Origin: an uncultured Anaerolineae bacterium
Lineage (GTDB): Bacteria; Chloroflexota; Anaerolineae; Aggregatilineales; Phototrophicaceae
DNA length: 64,000 nt
NCBI GenBank assembly: GCA_937944445.1
Contig: CALDYP010000003.1
Span: 1-64,000, forward strand
Direction of reading: 5' to 3'
Under the pieces are notes generated by a model. That model made no database searches and was not told the origin of the DNA. It saw only the letters and a list, made by a program, of their open reading frames with translations. Of this stretch, positions 1-8,224 are shown in pieces; positions within the stretch are counted from its first letter, which is position 1; each line of letters starts with the position of its first letter. The position numbers and the translations under genes are program-made.

Positions 1-22
1 AAACGATTCGGAAACGATTCGG
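1..22. repeat. Two tandem copies of an 11-bp unit
   Basis: AAACGATTCGG occurs twice head to tail at 1-11 and 12-22, followed by a partial AAA. The array may extend beyond the left edge. Nothing else is recognisable up to the ribosome binding site of the gene at 173. Confidence 0.6.
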
Positions 23-172
23 AAATGAGATTGCCTCGCTCTAGCTGTATTCATATGATGTTAATGAATGCAGTCTGATTCTCAGGGCAGTAGCCAATCA
101 AGTTTGAGACTCGTAGCATTCCAATTTTAAATGTGTAGTACTTAACAAACCCTAAATCGAGGAGAAAAACCA

Positions 173-877
173 ATGAAAGCCATTCCGAAGTTTATTGCTC
201 TAGTCGTCACTCTGCTTCTAGCAACCGTTTCGTTTGCTCAAAGTTCGGCTTCTGCAGACATATTGGTTCGCACCAACTTCAACTCCCGTCTGCGTGAAGC
301 GCCTGTTGCGACGTCTCGCATTCTGGACACAATCCCGCGGGGCACTACACTGGTGGCCGAAGCCCTTACTGTCGATAAGGGGTGGATTCAAGTGACTTTC
401 AGAGGGCAAACGGGTTGGGTTGCCGCGCGTCTAGTTCAATTTGTGGCTCCTCGCGCTTCTCGCGCTGCTAATCCTGGCCCTCTGGTCCGCGATGGCAACT
501 GGACGCTGACACTGGATGGCGCATTTTCTTGCTTGAGTTTCAACGAAGCGATTAATGTGCCCAATTTTGTTGAGACTGTTTCATTGACGGCACTCAATCG
601 TTTCACTGCGCTTGAAATCAACGGAAGACGCTTCACTCAAGGGCGCACAGTGACGATGGATATTTCTGGCACTACGCCCCCAGTCTACGTTGGCACCTTC
701 ACCTCTGTTCTCGGTGGTAGTGCTAACTCCGCTGTAGAAGTCACGCTGGTCTTCGAGTTTGAAGTCATAAACAACCGTCGGTTGGAAGGTTCTTTGATCA
801 ACGTCACAGTCAAGCGTGGTGGCGCTTCTTTCGAGTGCGTCAACGGTGACTACAGGGCCTTGTTAGTGAGAAACTAG
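173..877 (+). CDS. Secreted SH3-domain protein of unknown function
   Basis: 234 aa. An N-terminal signal peptide (residues 1-23, ending FAQ) predicts export. Residues about 28-90 read as a bacterial SH3b domain: the pattern is VRTNFNSRLREAP, then IPRGTTL, then WIQVTFRGQTGWVAARLV. The C-terminal 140 residues form a beta-rich region with two cysteines, which I do not recognise. The ATG follows GAGGAG (160-165) at good spacing. The gene stands alone and is closed by a strong terminator. SH3b domains usually bind cell-wall peptides or proteins, so a surface role is inferred, with no enzymatic activity visible. Confidence 0.8.
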   Translation: MKAIPKFIALVVTLLLATVSFAQSSASADILVRTNFNSRLREAPVATSRILDTIPRGTTLVAEALTVDKGWIQVTFRGQTGWVAARLVQFVAPRASRAANPGPLVRDGNWTLTLDGAFSCLSFNEAINVPNFVETVSLTALNRFTALEINGRRFTQGRTVTMDISGTTPPVYVGTFTSVLGGSANSAVEVTLVFEFEVINNRRLEGSLINVTVKRGGASFECVNGDYRALLVRN

Positions 878-909
878 CATAAATAGCGGTTTCACAAGCA
901 AGACTTGTT

Positions 910-945
910 AGGAGGAGTTATATCAAAGGTAACTCCTCCTTTTTT
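910..945 (+). terminator. Rho-independent terminator
   Basis: A perfect 11-bp stem (AGGAGGAGTTA at 910-920 with TAACTCCTCCT at 930-940), a 9-nt loop and a T run. It lies 33 bp after the SH3 gene stop. Confidence 0.93.
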
Positions 946-962
946 GTGCAATCGATCTTTGT

Positions 963-1637
963 CTAGCGCACCAACTCCACCGGCGAGCTTTCGAGGAAGC
1001 CCCCGGTGATGCGTGCTAACCCTTGATCGGGGAACACAGAGCCGGGCGGGGTGGCCCCAGCCGTCAAGATGCGATAGTACATCGAGACGCTGGTCTGCTG
1101 GGTGTAGACGATGGGGTCGATGCTGGCGGCGGGGATGGTGACGCGATGGACGCAGCGCTGCCGCGGCCCCAGCAGGCGCACGAACGACTCTTGGATGTTG
1201 TTGCCCTGCGTCTGGCGGACGCCGATCGTGCGCATCCCGTTGGCAGGGCGGAAGATCAAGCCGAAGCCGCTGCTGTTGGGGTCATCGCCGATGATGATCT
1301 GCCGTTCGTCGAACACGATCGGCACGGTTCCGATAGTAGTGTTCTCGATCACCATGCGGATGAGCAGTGCCCCCTCACCCGGTGGGGGCAGGGGGCTTGG
1401 GATCACGCGCAGGGCAAGCGGGTTCGTGGAGCTGCGCCCGATGTAGCTTTGATGCCGGCCCCGGTTGTCGGCCAAGCGTAAGCGCGTGCAGGGCACACCC
1501 TCATCTGCAAATGGCAAGGTGCGCGCCAGCAGGGTAGGCAGGATCGTCGGCCCAGAGAACACGAGCAGCATCACGAGCAGGATGATGCCGACGACGTTGT
1601 TGGTGTTTTCCTCGCCACGCCGAAAAAACTGCGTCAT
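963..1637 (-). CDS. Membrane-anchored hypothetical protein
   Basis: 224 aa. One transmembrane segment near the N terminus (about residues 15-38, VVGIILLVMLLVFSGPTIL) follows a charged cytoplasmic stretch, so the remaining 180 residues probably face outside. That part is beta-rich and holds two cysteines (CTRLR and QRCVHRV). No family recognised. It starts 3 bp after the miaA stop, so it is probably the last gene of the yraN-miaA operon. Confidence 0.65.
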   Translation of the reverse strand: MTQFFRRGEENTNNVVGIILLVMLLVFSGPTILPTLLARTLPFADEGVPCTRLRLADNRGRHQSYIGRSSTNPLALRVIPSPLPPPGEGALLIRMVIENTTIGTVPIVFDERQIIIGDDPNSSGFGLIFRPANGMRTIGVRQTQGNNIQESFVRLLGPRQRCVHRVTIPAASIDPIVYTQQTSVSMYYRILTAGATPPGSVFPDQGLARITGGFLESSPVELVR

Positions 1638-1640
1638 GAT

Positions 1641-2603
1641 CTACTCCGAAAGCCATTTCTGAACCACGTCGATAATGGTTTGATTGGTTGTTACGTCCAT
1701 ATTATGCCACAGGATGCCATAATCGTGCCCGCGGAACCACACTTCCTGCCGGCGGATGAAGTCGTGGGTGTTGAATTGAATGCGCGCGATGGCCTCCTCA
1801 AGCGTCATTTGGCCGTCGAGGTGGGCGATGATTTCCTGATAGCCGATGCTGCTCAGCGCGGGCAGCGACGGCGCATAGCCGCGCGCGAGCAGGCCTTTGA
1901 CTTCATCCACTAGCCCGCCCTCGATCATCTGGAGCACGCGCTGATCGGCGCGGGCGTAAAGCTGGTCGCGGGGGAGCGTCAGCCCCAGCCGTAAGATGCG
2001 ATATGGGACAGGCCGCTGCTGCTGGAGAACGGTCATCGTGCTGCCCGTCGTCAGGCAGACCTCCAACGCGCGCACCACACGGCGCACATTGTTCGGGTGG
2101 GTGCGGGCAGCGTAGTCAGGATCGAGTTGGGCAAGCCGCTGATGCAAGGCCTGAGCGCCCTCGTCGCGGGCGAAGGCCTCAAGCTCAGCGCGGAGTGCGT
2201 CGTTGGGCGGCACTTCAGGGACGCTCCAGCCAGCTTCGACCGCAGTGATGTACTGGCCTGTGCCGCCCACGAGCAGCGCCACACGACCCGCCTCATGCTG
2301 CTGCTGGATGGCCGCGCGCGCCGCCCGCAGGTACTGCGCCAGAGACAGCGTGTCGTCGGGATCGACGAGGTCGATCAATTGATGGGGGACGGCTGCTTGC
2401 TGCTCGGGGGTGGGTTTGGCCGTGCCGATGTCCATGTAGCGGTAGATCTGGCGGCTGTCGGCGCTGAGGATGTCGGTCTGAAGGTGTTGAGCGAGTTCAA
2501 TTGCGGTAGCCGTCTTGCCGACGGCGGTTGGCCCAACGACGATGATGAGAGGGCTACCAGTCAAGGCAGTTCTCCGCGTGTTCGATTGAGGCGTTGACTC
2601 CAT
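1641..2603 (-). CDS. miaA: tRNA dimethylallyltransferase
   Basis: 320 aa. It transfers a dimethylallyl group to A37 of tRNAs that read UNN codons. The P-loop GPTAVGKT, the DSRQIYRYMDIGTAKP motif, the HQLIDLVDPDD motif and GGTGQY are all present, and the length is normal for MiaA. The ATG at 2603 has no clear Shine-Dalgarno sequence. An in-frame TTG at 2564, 5-6 nt after GGAGAA, would give an 11-bp overlap with yraN and an N terminus closer to the family norm, so the true start may be 2564. Confidence 0.95.
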   Translation of the reverse strand: MESTPQSNTRRTALTGSPLIIVVGPTAVGKTATAIELAQHLQTDILSADSRQIYRYMDIGTAKPTPEQQAAVPHQLIDLVDPDDTLSLAQYLRAARAAIQQQHEAGRVALLVGGTGQYITAVEAGWSVPEVPPNDALRAELEAFARDEGAQALHQRLAQLDPDYAARTHPNNVRRVVRALEVCLTTGSTMTVLQQQRPVPYRILRLGLTLPRDQLYARADQRVLQMIEGGLVDEVKGLLARGYAPSLPALSSIGYQEIIAHLDGQMTLEEAIARIQFNTHDFIRRQEVWFRGHDYGILWHNMDVTTNQTIIDVVQKWLSE

Positions 2604-2928
2604 TCATCGCAATGGCGACATAGTCCAGCCGCCAGCCGTCCGGTGGAAGCTGATGCGCGTCGAGGTAGTGGTAGATGGCCGTGGTGAGGCGGCGCAGTTT
2701 GGCAGCCGTCAGCGCAGGGCTGGCGGTGTCGAGATGGGGGCCGCGCCGCGTTTTGACTTCAACGAACACGAGTTGATCGCCCTGCTGCATGATGAGGTCA
2801 AGCTCACCGTATTGGCAGCGCCAATTGCGCCCCCGCAGCGTGTACCCCTGCTGCAAGAGGTAAGACAGCGCGGCTTGTTCGCCAATTTGGCCGAGTGTCG
2901 TCAACGTTCGCCCTTCCAACATCCTCAT
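2554..2928 (-). CDS. yraN: YraN/UPF0102 family nuclease-like protein
   Basis: About 124 aa. It matches the UPF0102 pattern: LGQIGEQAALSYLLQQGY, then NWRCQYGELDLI, then LVFVEVKTR. The E..D..ExK set is the restriction-endonuclease-like active site, though the family's cellular role is uncertain. I place the start at ATG 2928, close to the family N terminus; an upstream GTG at 2946 is possible. A TATTAT -10 box (2937-2942) lies only 8 nt before 2928, so the mRNA may be leaderless. The 3' end overlaps miaA. Confidence 0.85.
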   Translation of the reverse strand: MRMLEGRTLTTLGQIGEQAALSYLLQQGYTLRGRNWRCQYGELDLIMQQGDQLVFVEVKTRRGPHLDTASPALTAAKLRRLTTAIYHYLDAHQLPPDGWRLDYVAIAMNGVNASIEHAENCLDW

Positions 2929-2936
2929 TACACAAG

Positions 2937-2986
2937 ATAATAGCACAGCAGTTTTTCATCCCGCACAAATAAAGTCGTTTTACACT
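2937..2986. promoter_or_regulatory. Divergent -10 boxes, possibly leaderless transcripts
   Basis: On the minus strand TATTAT (2937-2942) ends 8 nt before the yraN ATG. On the plus strand TACACT (2981-2986) ends 7 nt before the histidine kinase ATG. Neither start codon has a Shine-Dalgarno sequence. No good -35 box is visible for either. The spacing suggests transcription starting at or near the start codons. Confidence 0.4.
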
Positions 2987-2993
2987 TGCTGGC

Positions 2994-4544
2994 ATGATAG
3001 AAAACGACCTGCAACATCTCTTTGACTTATCCATCGACATGCTGGCCATCGTTGATTTCGAGGGGCGCATGCTGCGGTTGAACCCTGCTTGGGAGCGGGT
3101 GCTGGGGTATCCGTTGGAAGAGATGTTGAATCGTCCTTTTATGGACTTTGTGATCGAGGCTGACCGCGCGCGAACGATTGAGGCCGGCAAACGGCTTCAA
3201 TCAGGCGAGTCGGTGGTGCGGTTCGAGAATCGCTATCGGCATCGTGACGGTTCTGTGCGCTGGCTGTCGTGGAACGCCATAGCGAACTTTGAAAAACGGC
3301 GCGTTTTCTGTGTAGCGCGCGACGAGACGTTCACCAAGCTGACGCAGACGCAGCTTTTGCTGCGCAACAAGGCGATTGAAGCCAGCCCCATCGGGGTTTC
3401 AATCGCGGATATGCAGCTTCCAGATCAGCCCTTGATCTACGTCAACCCGGCGTTTGAGCGCATCACAGGCTATTCCGTGGTGGAGGCGATCGGCCGCAAC
3501 TGCCGTTTCTTGCAGGGGGATGAGCGCGATCAACCCGGCGTGCAAGCCATTCGGCAGGCGCTGCGCGATCAGCAGCCGGTGACGGTTGTGCTGCGCAACT
3601 TTCGGCGTGATGGCCAGATGTTCTACAACGAATTGAGCCTTGCGCCGATCCACGACGAGAACGGAGTGCTGACGCACTACGTGGGCATCAGCAACGACGT
3701 CACGAAGCGCGTGCTGACAGACGAACGGCTCAGCGCCCAAAACGAAGAACTCATCATCGCCAACTACAACTTGGCGCTGGCGCGCAAGGAAGCGGAGGAC
3801 GCCACACGTCTGAAGAGTGAGTTTTTGGCGACGATGTCGCACGAGCTGCGCACGCCGCTGAACGCGATCATCGGCTACACGGAGATTCAACTGGCGGGCA
3901 TGACAGGCGAATTGACCGCCGAGCAGCGCGACTATCAAACGCGCGTGCTGGCCAACGCAGAGCATCTACTAGGGTTGATCAACGACGTGCTGGACATCTC
4001 GAAGATCGAAGCGGGGCGGTTAGAGCTGGTGCGCAAGCCCTTCCACGTCAAGAAGTGGATGAATGAAATTGTGGCGCAGACCCAAGCGCTTGCCCTTGAG
4101 AAAAATGTGGCCTATGAGGCAGACCTTGACACACGGCTGCCTGAAATGATTGTAGGTGATGCTGCGCGTATCAAGCAGGTGGTGCTCAATTTGATCTCCA
4201 ATGCTTTCAAGTTTACCGACACAGGCCACGTACACTTCAGCGTGCGCTGGCATGGGCCGGACGCTTGGCAGATCATCGTAGAGGATACTGGCATCGGAAT
4301 CGCGCCACACATGCTGGAGACGATTTTCGAAGAGTTTCGGCAAGTGGACAGCAGCTCCGCACGGCGGCAGGGCGGCACGGGGCTTGGTCTGGCGATTGTG
4401 CGCAAGCTGTGTTTAATGATGGGAGGGAATGTGCGCGTCAAAAGCACATTAGGCAAAGGGTCAACCTTCATTGTGACCTTGCCACTGCGCGAGTCCCTAG
4501 CAACGTCACTCAGTAGAACGGGGGAAGCACATGCCAATCAGTAA
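2994..4544 (+). CDS. PAS-LOV sensor histidine kinase (predicted blue-light sensor)
   Basis: 516 aa, soluble, with no transmembrane segment. Order: PAS domain (about 8-110), LOV-type PAS (about 125-240), coiled linker, HisKA (His283 in MSHELRTPLN), HATPase_c (N403, DTGIGIAP 431-438, GGTGLGLA 460-467). The LOV domain carries the flavin-adduct motif GRNCRFLQ (167-174, Cys170), plus NFRRDG and FYNELSLAPI. The Gln that normally ends YVGIQ is Ser233 (YVGIS), which is unusual because that Gln relays the light signal. Two response regulators follow, the first overlapping by 14 bp, so they are the likely phosphotransfer partners. Proximity to carotenoid and photolyase genes supports a light role. Confidence 0.9.
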   Translation: MIENDLQHLFDLSIDMLAIVDFEGRMLRLNPAWERVLGYPLEEMLNRPFMDFVIEADRARTIEAGKRLQSGESVVRFENRYRHRDGSVRWLSWNAIANFEKRRVFCVARDETFTKLTQTQLLLRNKAIEASPIGVSIADMQLPDQPLIYVNPAFERITGYSVVEAIGRNCRFLQGDERDQPGVQAIRQALRDQQPVTVVLRNFRRDGQMFYNELSLAPIHDENGVLTHYVGISNDVTKRVLTDERLSAQNEELIIANYNLALARKEAEDATRLKSEFLATMSHELRTPLNAIIGYTEIQLAGMTGELTAEQRDYQTRVLANAEHLLGLINDVLDISKIEAGRLELVRKPFHVKKWMNEIVAQTQALALEKNVAYEADLDTRLPEMIVGDAARIKQVVLNLISNAFKFTDTGHVHFSVRWHGPDAWQIIVEDTGIGIAPHMLETIFEEFRQVDSSSARRQGGTGLGLAIVRKLCLMMGGNVRVKSTLGKGSTFIVTLPLRESLATSLSRTGEAHANQ

Positions 4545-4929
4545 AGATCCGAAGGACTGGACGGCTCTGATTGTCGATGATGAGCCGGACAACGTGGGGG
4601 TGGCGCGCAAAGTGCTCAACTACGGCGGCGCAAAGGTCTATGTGGCGCGGAACGGGTTAGAGGGCTTGGCGCTGTTGGAGGACGTGCGCCCGACGTTTGT
4701 GCTGTTGGATTTGTCGATGCCAGAGATGGACGGGTGGGAGATGTTCCGCCTGATGAAGGCCGATGATTCGCTCGCCTCGATTCCGGTGATTGCGTTGACG
4801 GCGCACGCGATGGCCGGCGACAAAGAGAAGGTAATTGAAACTGGCTTCAACGGCTACATCGCTAAGCCGTTTCGGATCAGTTCCTTCATGGATGAGATAC
4901 AAAAATGTCTAGACGAGTACGAGGCGTAG
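4531..4929 (+). CDS. Single-domain response regulator
   Basis: 132 aa. A CheY-like receiver with no output domain. The acidic pair is in LIVDDEPD, the phosphoacceptor is Asp60 (FVLLDLSMPEMDGW), the conserved Thr is in IALTAHAM, and the Lys is in YIAKPF. It overlaps the LOV kinase by 14 bp, so it is probably phosphorylated by it. With no DNA-binding domain, it must act through protein contacts or as a phosphate relay. Confidence 0.9.
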   Translation: MPISKDPKDWTALIVDDEPDNVGVARKVLNYGGAKVYVARNGLEGLALLEDVRPTFVLLDLSMPEMDGWEMFRLMKADDSLASIPVIALTAHAMAGDKEKVIETGFNGYIAKPFRISSFMDEIQKCLDEYEA

Positions 4930-4932
4930 CGA

Positions 4933-5313
4933 ATGATGCCAAAAGACTGGCACATTTTAGTCGTTGAAGATGAGTACGACAGCATTCAAATGGTGTCGAA
5001 AATCTTGCAGCACAGCGGTATCGCGGTTGAAATTGCCCACAATGGCCTAGAATGTTTGGAGGCGCTGAAACGCGGCTTGCCAACCCTCATCATCATGGAC
5101 TTGGCGCTGCCGCTGATGGACGGCTGGGAGACGCTGCACCACATCCGCAGCAACCCCGACACACGTCACCTTCCAGTAGTGGCTATCACCGCGTATCATT
5201 CGGTCAACCTTGAAGAGGACGCTTACCGCGCAGGCTTCAACGCTTATATGCCGAAGCCGCTCGAGACGCAGGCGCTCGTCAAGCACCTTGAACGAATTAT
5301 TCATCATTCCTAA
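4933..5313 (+). CDS. Second single-domain response regulator
   Basis: 126 aa. A receiver domain only: VVEDEYD acidic pocket, phosphoacceptor Asp56 (LIIMDLALPLMDGW), Thr in AITAYH, Lys in YMPKPL. It starts 3 bp after the previous regulator and is clearly related to it, suggesting tandem duplication. ATG at 4933 or the adjacent ATG at 4936 could start translation. Confidence 0.88.
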   Translation: MMPKDWHILVVEDEYDSIQMVSKILQHSGIAVEIAHNGLECLEALKRGLPTLIIMDLALPLMDGWETLHHIRSNPDTRHLPVVAITAYHSVNLEEDAYRAGFNAYMPKPLETQALVKHLERIIHHS

Positions 5314-5349
5314 GCCGCTCAGGGAATGGCCGCACGCAGGGGGGACTAT

Positions 5350-5835
5350 ATGCCAATTGCTCCAGATGGGCGTTTGATCGGCTTATATTTCGAGGAATTT
5401 GTTGAAGGCCAGAAGATGGTCACTCGTGGGCGCACTGTGACCGACAGTGACCTTGTGCAGTTCGCTGGCCTAACAGGCGATTTCAACCCGATGCACACCG
5501 ACGCCGAGTACATGAAAACGAGCATGTTCGGGCAGCGCATCGCGCATGGGTTGTTGAGCCTAAGCTACGCGATGGGGCAAGCCTACCAGTTGGGCATCTT
5601 GGAGCGCACCGTGCTGGCTTTCCGCGAGCTAGACGTGAAGTTCAGCGCGCCGGTGTTCATCGGCGACACGATCCACGCCGAGCTGACCGTGGCTGAGAAG
5701 ACTGAGGCGAGGCGCTTGGGGGGCGGCCTCGTCAAGTTTGAGCTGCGCATCGTCAACCAAGAGGGGAAGGTCGTGCAGCGTGGGACGCTCAGCCTGCTGA
5801 TGGCCTCTAAGCCAGCGGGTGACGATCAGGCGTAG
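5350..5835 (+). CDS. MaoC-like (R)-specific enoyl-CoA hydratase family protein
   Basis: 161 aa from the preferred start. Hot-dog fold with the MaoC/PhaJ catalytic signature: DLVQFAGLTGDFNPMHTD (Asp and His), then FGQRIAHGLL. The family hydrates or dehydrates acyl-CoA thioesters in fatty-acid or related metabolism. The longer reading frame starts at ATG 5326, but AGGGGGG (5337-5343) sits 6 nt before ATG 5350, so I choose 5350. The 3' end converges with and overlaps the deacetylase-like gene by 10 bp. Confidence 0.85.
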   Translation: MPIAPDGRLIGLYFEEFVEGQKMVTRGRTVTDSDLVQFAGLTGDFNPMHTDAEYMKTSMFGQRIAHGLLSLSYAMGQAYQLGILERTVLAFRELDVKFSAPVFIGDTIHAELTVAEKTEARRLGGGLVKFELRIVNQEGKVVQRGTLSLLMASKPAGDDQA

Positions 5836-6746
5836 ATGCTCTGCCAGCGCAGGGACATCTCAGCGGCGGCGCGGAGCGTCTGGGCGTGGATGTCCACGAT
5901 GTCATCAACGTTGGCCGCGTAGCCCCCGCCCATCGCCACAGCAGCCGGAATGCGCCGCTCCAGCAGGGCGTTGAACACCATCTCATCGCGGCGACGCAGC
6001 CCATCCTTGCTGAGGTTCAGCTTGCCGAGCTTGTCGCCCTCGAAGGGGTCGGCCCCGCTGACATAGACGGCAAAATCGGCTTGAGCGAGGAAGAGCGCGC
6101 GCTCCAGCGCGTAGGCCAGCGTGTCGAGGTATTCCTCATCGCCCGTGCCGTCAGGCAGGCCGATGTCCATGTCACCGGCGACCTTGCGAAACGGGAAGTT
6201 GCGCTCGCCGTGGATGGAGAGGGTGAAGATCGTCGGGTCATCGCGGCAGATGTCAGCCGTCCCGTTGCCTTGATGCACGTCGCAGTCGATAACGATGGCG
6301 CGGCGGATCAACCCTTCCGCTTGCAGGGCGCGAATGGCAATGGGCGCGTCGTTGAACACGCAGTAGCCTTCACCGTGGTCGCGCCCGGCGTGGTGCGTGC
6401 CGCCGGCGAGGTTGGCCGCGCAGCCCTCGCTCAGCGCGATGCGCGCCGCGGCAATCGTCGCGCCGCTGCTGCGGCGTGAGCGCTCGACCATCTGCGGCGA
6501 CCACGGGAAGCCGATCCGCAGCATCTCACGGTGTGTCATCTGGCCGGCCTTCACGCGCTCGACGTAGTCCAGATCGTGGCAGCGCAGCAGTTCTTCATCG
6601 GTGGCGGCGGGCGGGACGAGCAGATCGTGCGGGGCGATGATGCCGCATTCGACGACGCGCTGACGCAGCCGCGCATACTTGGCCATCGGGAAGCGGTGGC
6701 CGTCTGGCAGCGGCAGCACGAAATGATCGGCGTAGAAAGCTTTCAC
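5826..6746 (-). CDS. Histone deacetylase-like / AcuC-type amidohydrolase
   Basis: 306 aa from a GTG start. Zinc-dependent deacetylase fold: GGTHHAGRDHGEGYC supplies the catalytic His pair, IDCDVHQGNGT the metal Asp/His, SGADPFEGD the second metal Asp, and MGGGYA the transition-state Tyr. The GTG overlaps the desaturase stop (GTGA), so it is the last gene of the carotenoid operon. Bacterial members deacetylate proteins, polyamines or small molecules. The substrate here is unknown, and its place in a pigment operon is unexplained. Confidence 0.85.
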   Translation of the reverse strand: MKAFYADHFVLPLPDGHRFPMAKYARLRQRVVECGIIAPHDLLVPPAATDEELLRCHDLDYVERVKAGQMTHREMLRIGFPWSPQMVERSRRSSGATIAAARIALSEGCAANLAGGTHHAGRDHGEGYCVFNDAPIAIRALQAEGLIRRAIVIDCDVHQGNGTADICRDDPTIFTLSIHGERNFPFRKVAGDMDIGLPDGTGDEEYLDTLAYALERALFLAQADFAVYVSGADPFEGDKLGKLNLSKDGLRRRDEMVFNALLERRIPAAVAMGGGYAANVDDIVDIHAQTLRAAAEMSLRWQSIYA

Positions 6747-8224
6747 CGTTGATCCTCGACGATGCAATCTGCGGCGACTTTGCCCGACAAGGTGACCATC
6801 GGCACGCCGCCGCCCGGGTGAGTCGTCCCGCCGACGAAGTAGAGGCCTTTGACGGCGCGGCTGCGGTTGCGGGGGCGTAGGAAGGCGGTGAAGCGGCTGT
6901 TGGCGCTGGGGCCGTAGAGCGCGCCGCGCCACGCCCCAGAGTTGGCCTCGAGGTCGGCGGGCGTCCAGATGGTCTCATGGGCGAGGTAGGGTCGCAGGTC
7001 GAAGCCGCGCTCCGCCAGCAGAGCGAGCACGTGGTCAGCGTAGGGTCGGGCTTGAGCGCTCCAGTCGACGTGCGGGGCGCGCGCGGGCGCGTTGACCAGC
7101 ACAAACCAATTCTCGCTGTCAGGCGGGGCGTGGTTGGGGTCTGTCTTGGCGGTGATGCTCACATAGACGCTGGGGCGCGCGGCGGGCACGAGGTCATCGA
7201 AGATGGCGCGAAACTCCGCGGGATAGTCCTCTGAGAAGAACAGGTTGTGATGCGCCAACTGAGGAAAAGCGCGCTTGACCCCCAGCATCAAGATGAAGCC
7301 GGAACACGACGGCGCATAGTTGACGAGGCGCTGCCGCTGACGATGGGGGACGGCCTGCGACGGCAGCAGGCGCTCAACGGTGGTGGTGACGTCAAGGTTG
7401 CTGACGATCACATCAGCGCGGCAGCGGTCACCGGCGGCAGTCACAACGCCCGCAGCGCGCCCGTTCTCAACGATGATCTGCTGGATGGGGGTGTTCGTCT
7501 GAATCGTCACGCCCAACTCGCGCGCGAGGCGAGCGAAAGCCGCGGCGATCTGGTAGATGCCCCCCTGTGGATACCAGACGCCGCCCATCAGCTCCACGTG
7601 GGCGATGACGTTGAGCGTGGCCGGGGCGGCAAACGGGCTGCCGCCGACGTAAGTCGCAAAGCGCCCCAGCAGTTGACGCAGGTAGGGCGAGCGCACATGG
7701 TGGTTGATGGCCTGCTGCATCGTGCGGAAAGGGTCGGCCGCCAGCCACTCGGTGACGGGCACGCGGGCGAAGCTGGCGGGCGTCGGCGGCTTGTCGTAGA
7801 TAAACACTGGGCCGGTGACGCGGTGAATCCGCGCGGCGTAGGCGAGGAAAGCGAAGTAGCCTTCTACGTCGCGTTCGTCCAGCGCGGCAATGTTGGCGGC
7901 CATCTGCGAGGTGGACGGGCTGGCGTCAAATATCGTCCCATCAGGGTAGAAGTAGCGCGTGAGTGGGTCAAGCGGCAGCAGCGTGAGGTAATCCTCCATG
8001 CGGCGGCCAGCGTCGCGGAAGACCGCTTCGAACACGTGGCGCATGGTGACGACGCTCGGGCCGGTGTCCCAGCGGAAGCCATCAGCTTCATGGACGTACA
8101 TCTTGCCGCCCACGCGGTCATTTTTCTCTAACACCAGCACGTCGTAGCCGTGCAGCCGCAGTCGAATCGCGCAGGCTAATCCCCCGACGCCTGCGCCGAT
8201 GATGATGGCGCTTCTTGCCCCCAT
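6743..8224 (-). CDS. CrtI-family carotenoid desaturase/oxidase
   Basis: 493 aa. A Rossmann FAD-binding motif (IIIGAGVGGLACA, residues 7-19) is followed by EKNDRVGGKMY. The C terminus ends with the CrtI-family signature VGGTTHPGGGVPMVTLSG. It is clearly a paralogue of the crtI at 13460. Standing beside cruF and a glycosyltransferase, it may do 3,4-desaturation or terminal oxidation, but sequence alone does not tell which. The reading frame continues upstream, but ATG 8224 gives the proper FAD motif and overlaps the GT2 gene by 49 bp. Confidence 0.85.
   Translation of the reverse strand: MGARSAIIIGAGVGGLACAIRLRLHGYDVLVLEKNDRVGGKMYVHEADGFRWDTGPSVVTMRHVFEAVFRDAGRRMEDYLTLLPLDPLTRYFYPDGTIFDASPSTSQMAANIAALDERDVEGYFAFLAYAARIHRVTGPVFIYDKPPTPASFARVPVTEWLAADPFRTMQQAINHHVRSPYLRQLLGRFATYVGGSPFAAPATLNVIAHVELMGGVWYPQGGIYQIAAAFARLARELGVTIQTNTPIQQIIVENGRAAGVVTAAGDRCRADVIVSNLDVTTTVERLLPSQAVPHRQRQRLVNYAPSCSGFILMLGVKRAFPQLAHHNLFFSEDYPAEFRAIFDDLVPAARPSVYVSITAKTDPNHAPPDSENWFVLVNAPARAPHVDWSAQARPYADHVLALLAERGFDLRPYLAHETIWTPADLEANSGAWRGALYGPSANSRFTAFLRPRNRSRAVKGLYFVGGTTHPGGGVPMVTLSGKVAADCIVEDQR

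Noticed and set aside
1023-1481. Long plus-strand ORF opposite the membrane protein
   Set aside because: Low-complexity Asp/Ala/Gly/His-rich translation typical of the antisense of a high-GC gene; the minus strand has a real start and membrane segment.
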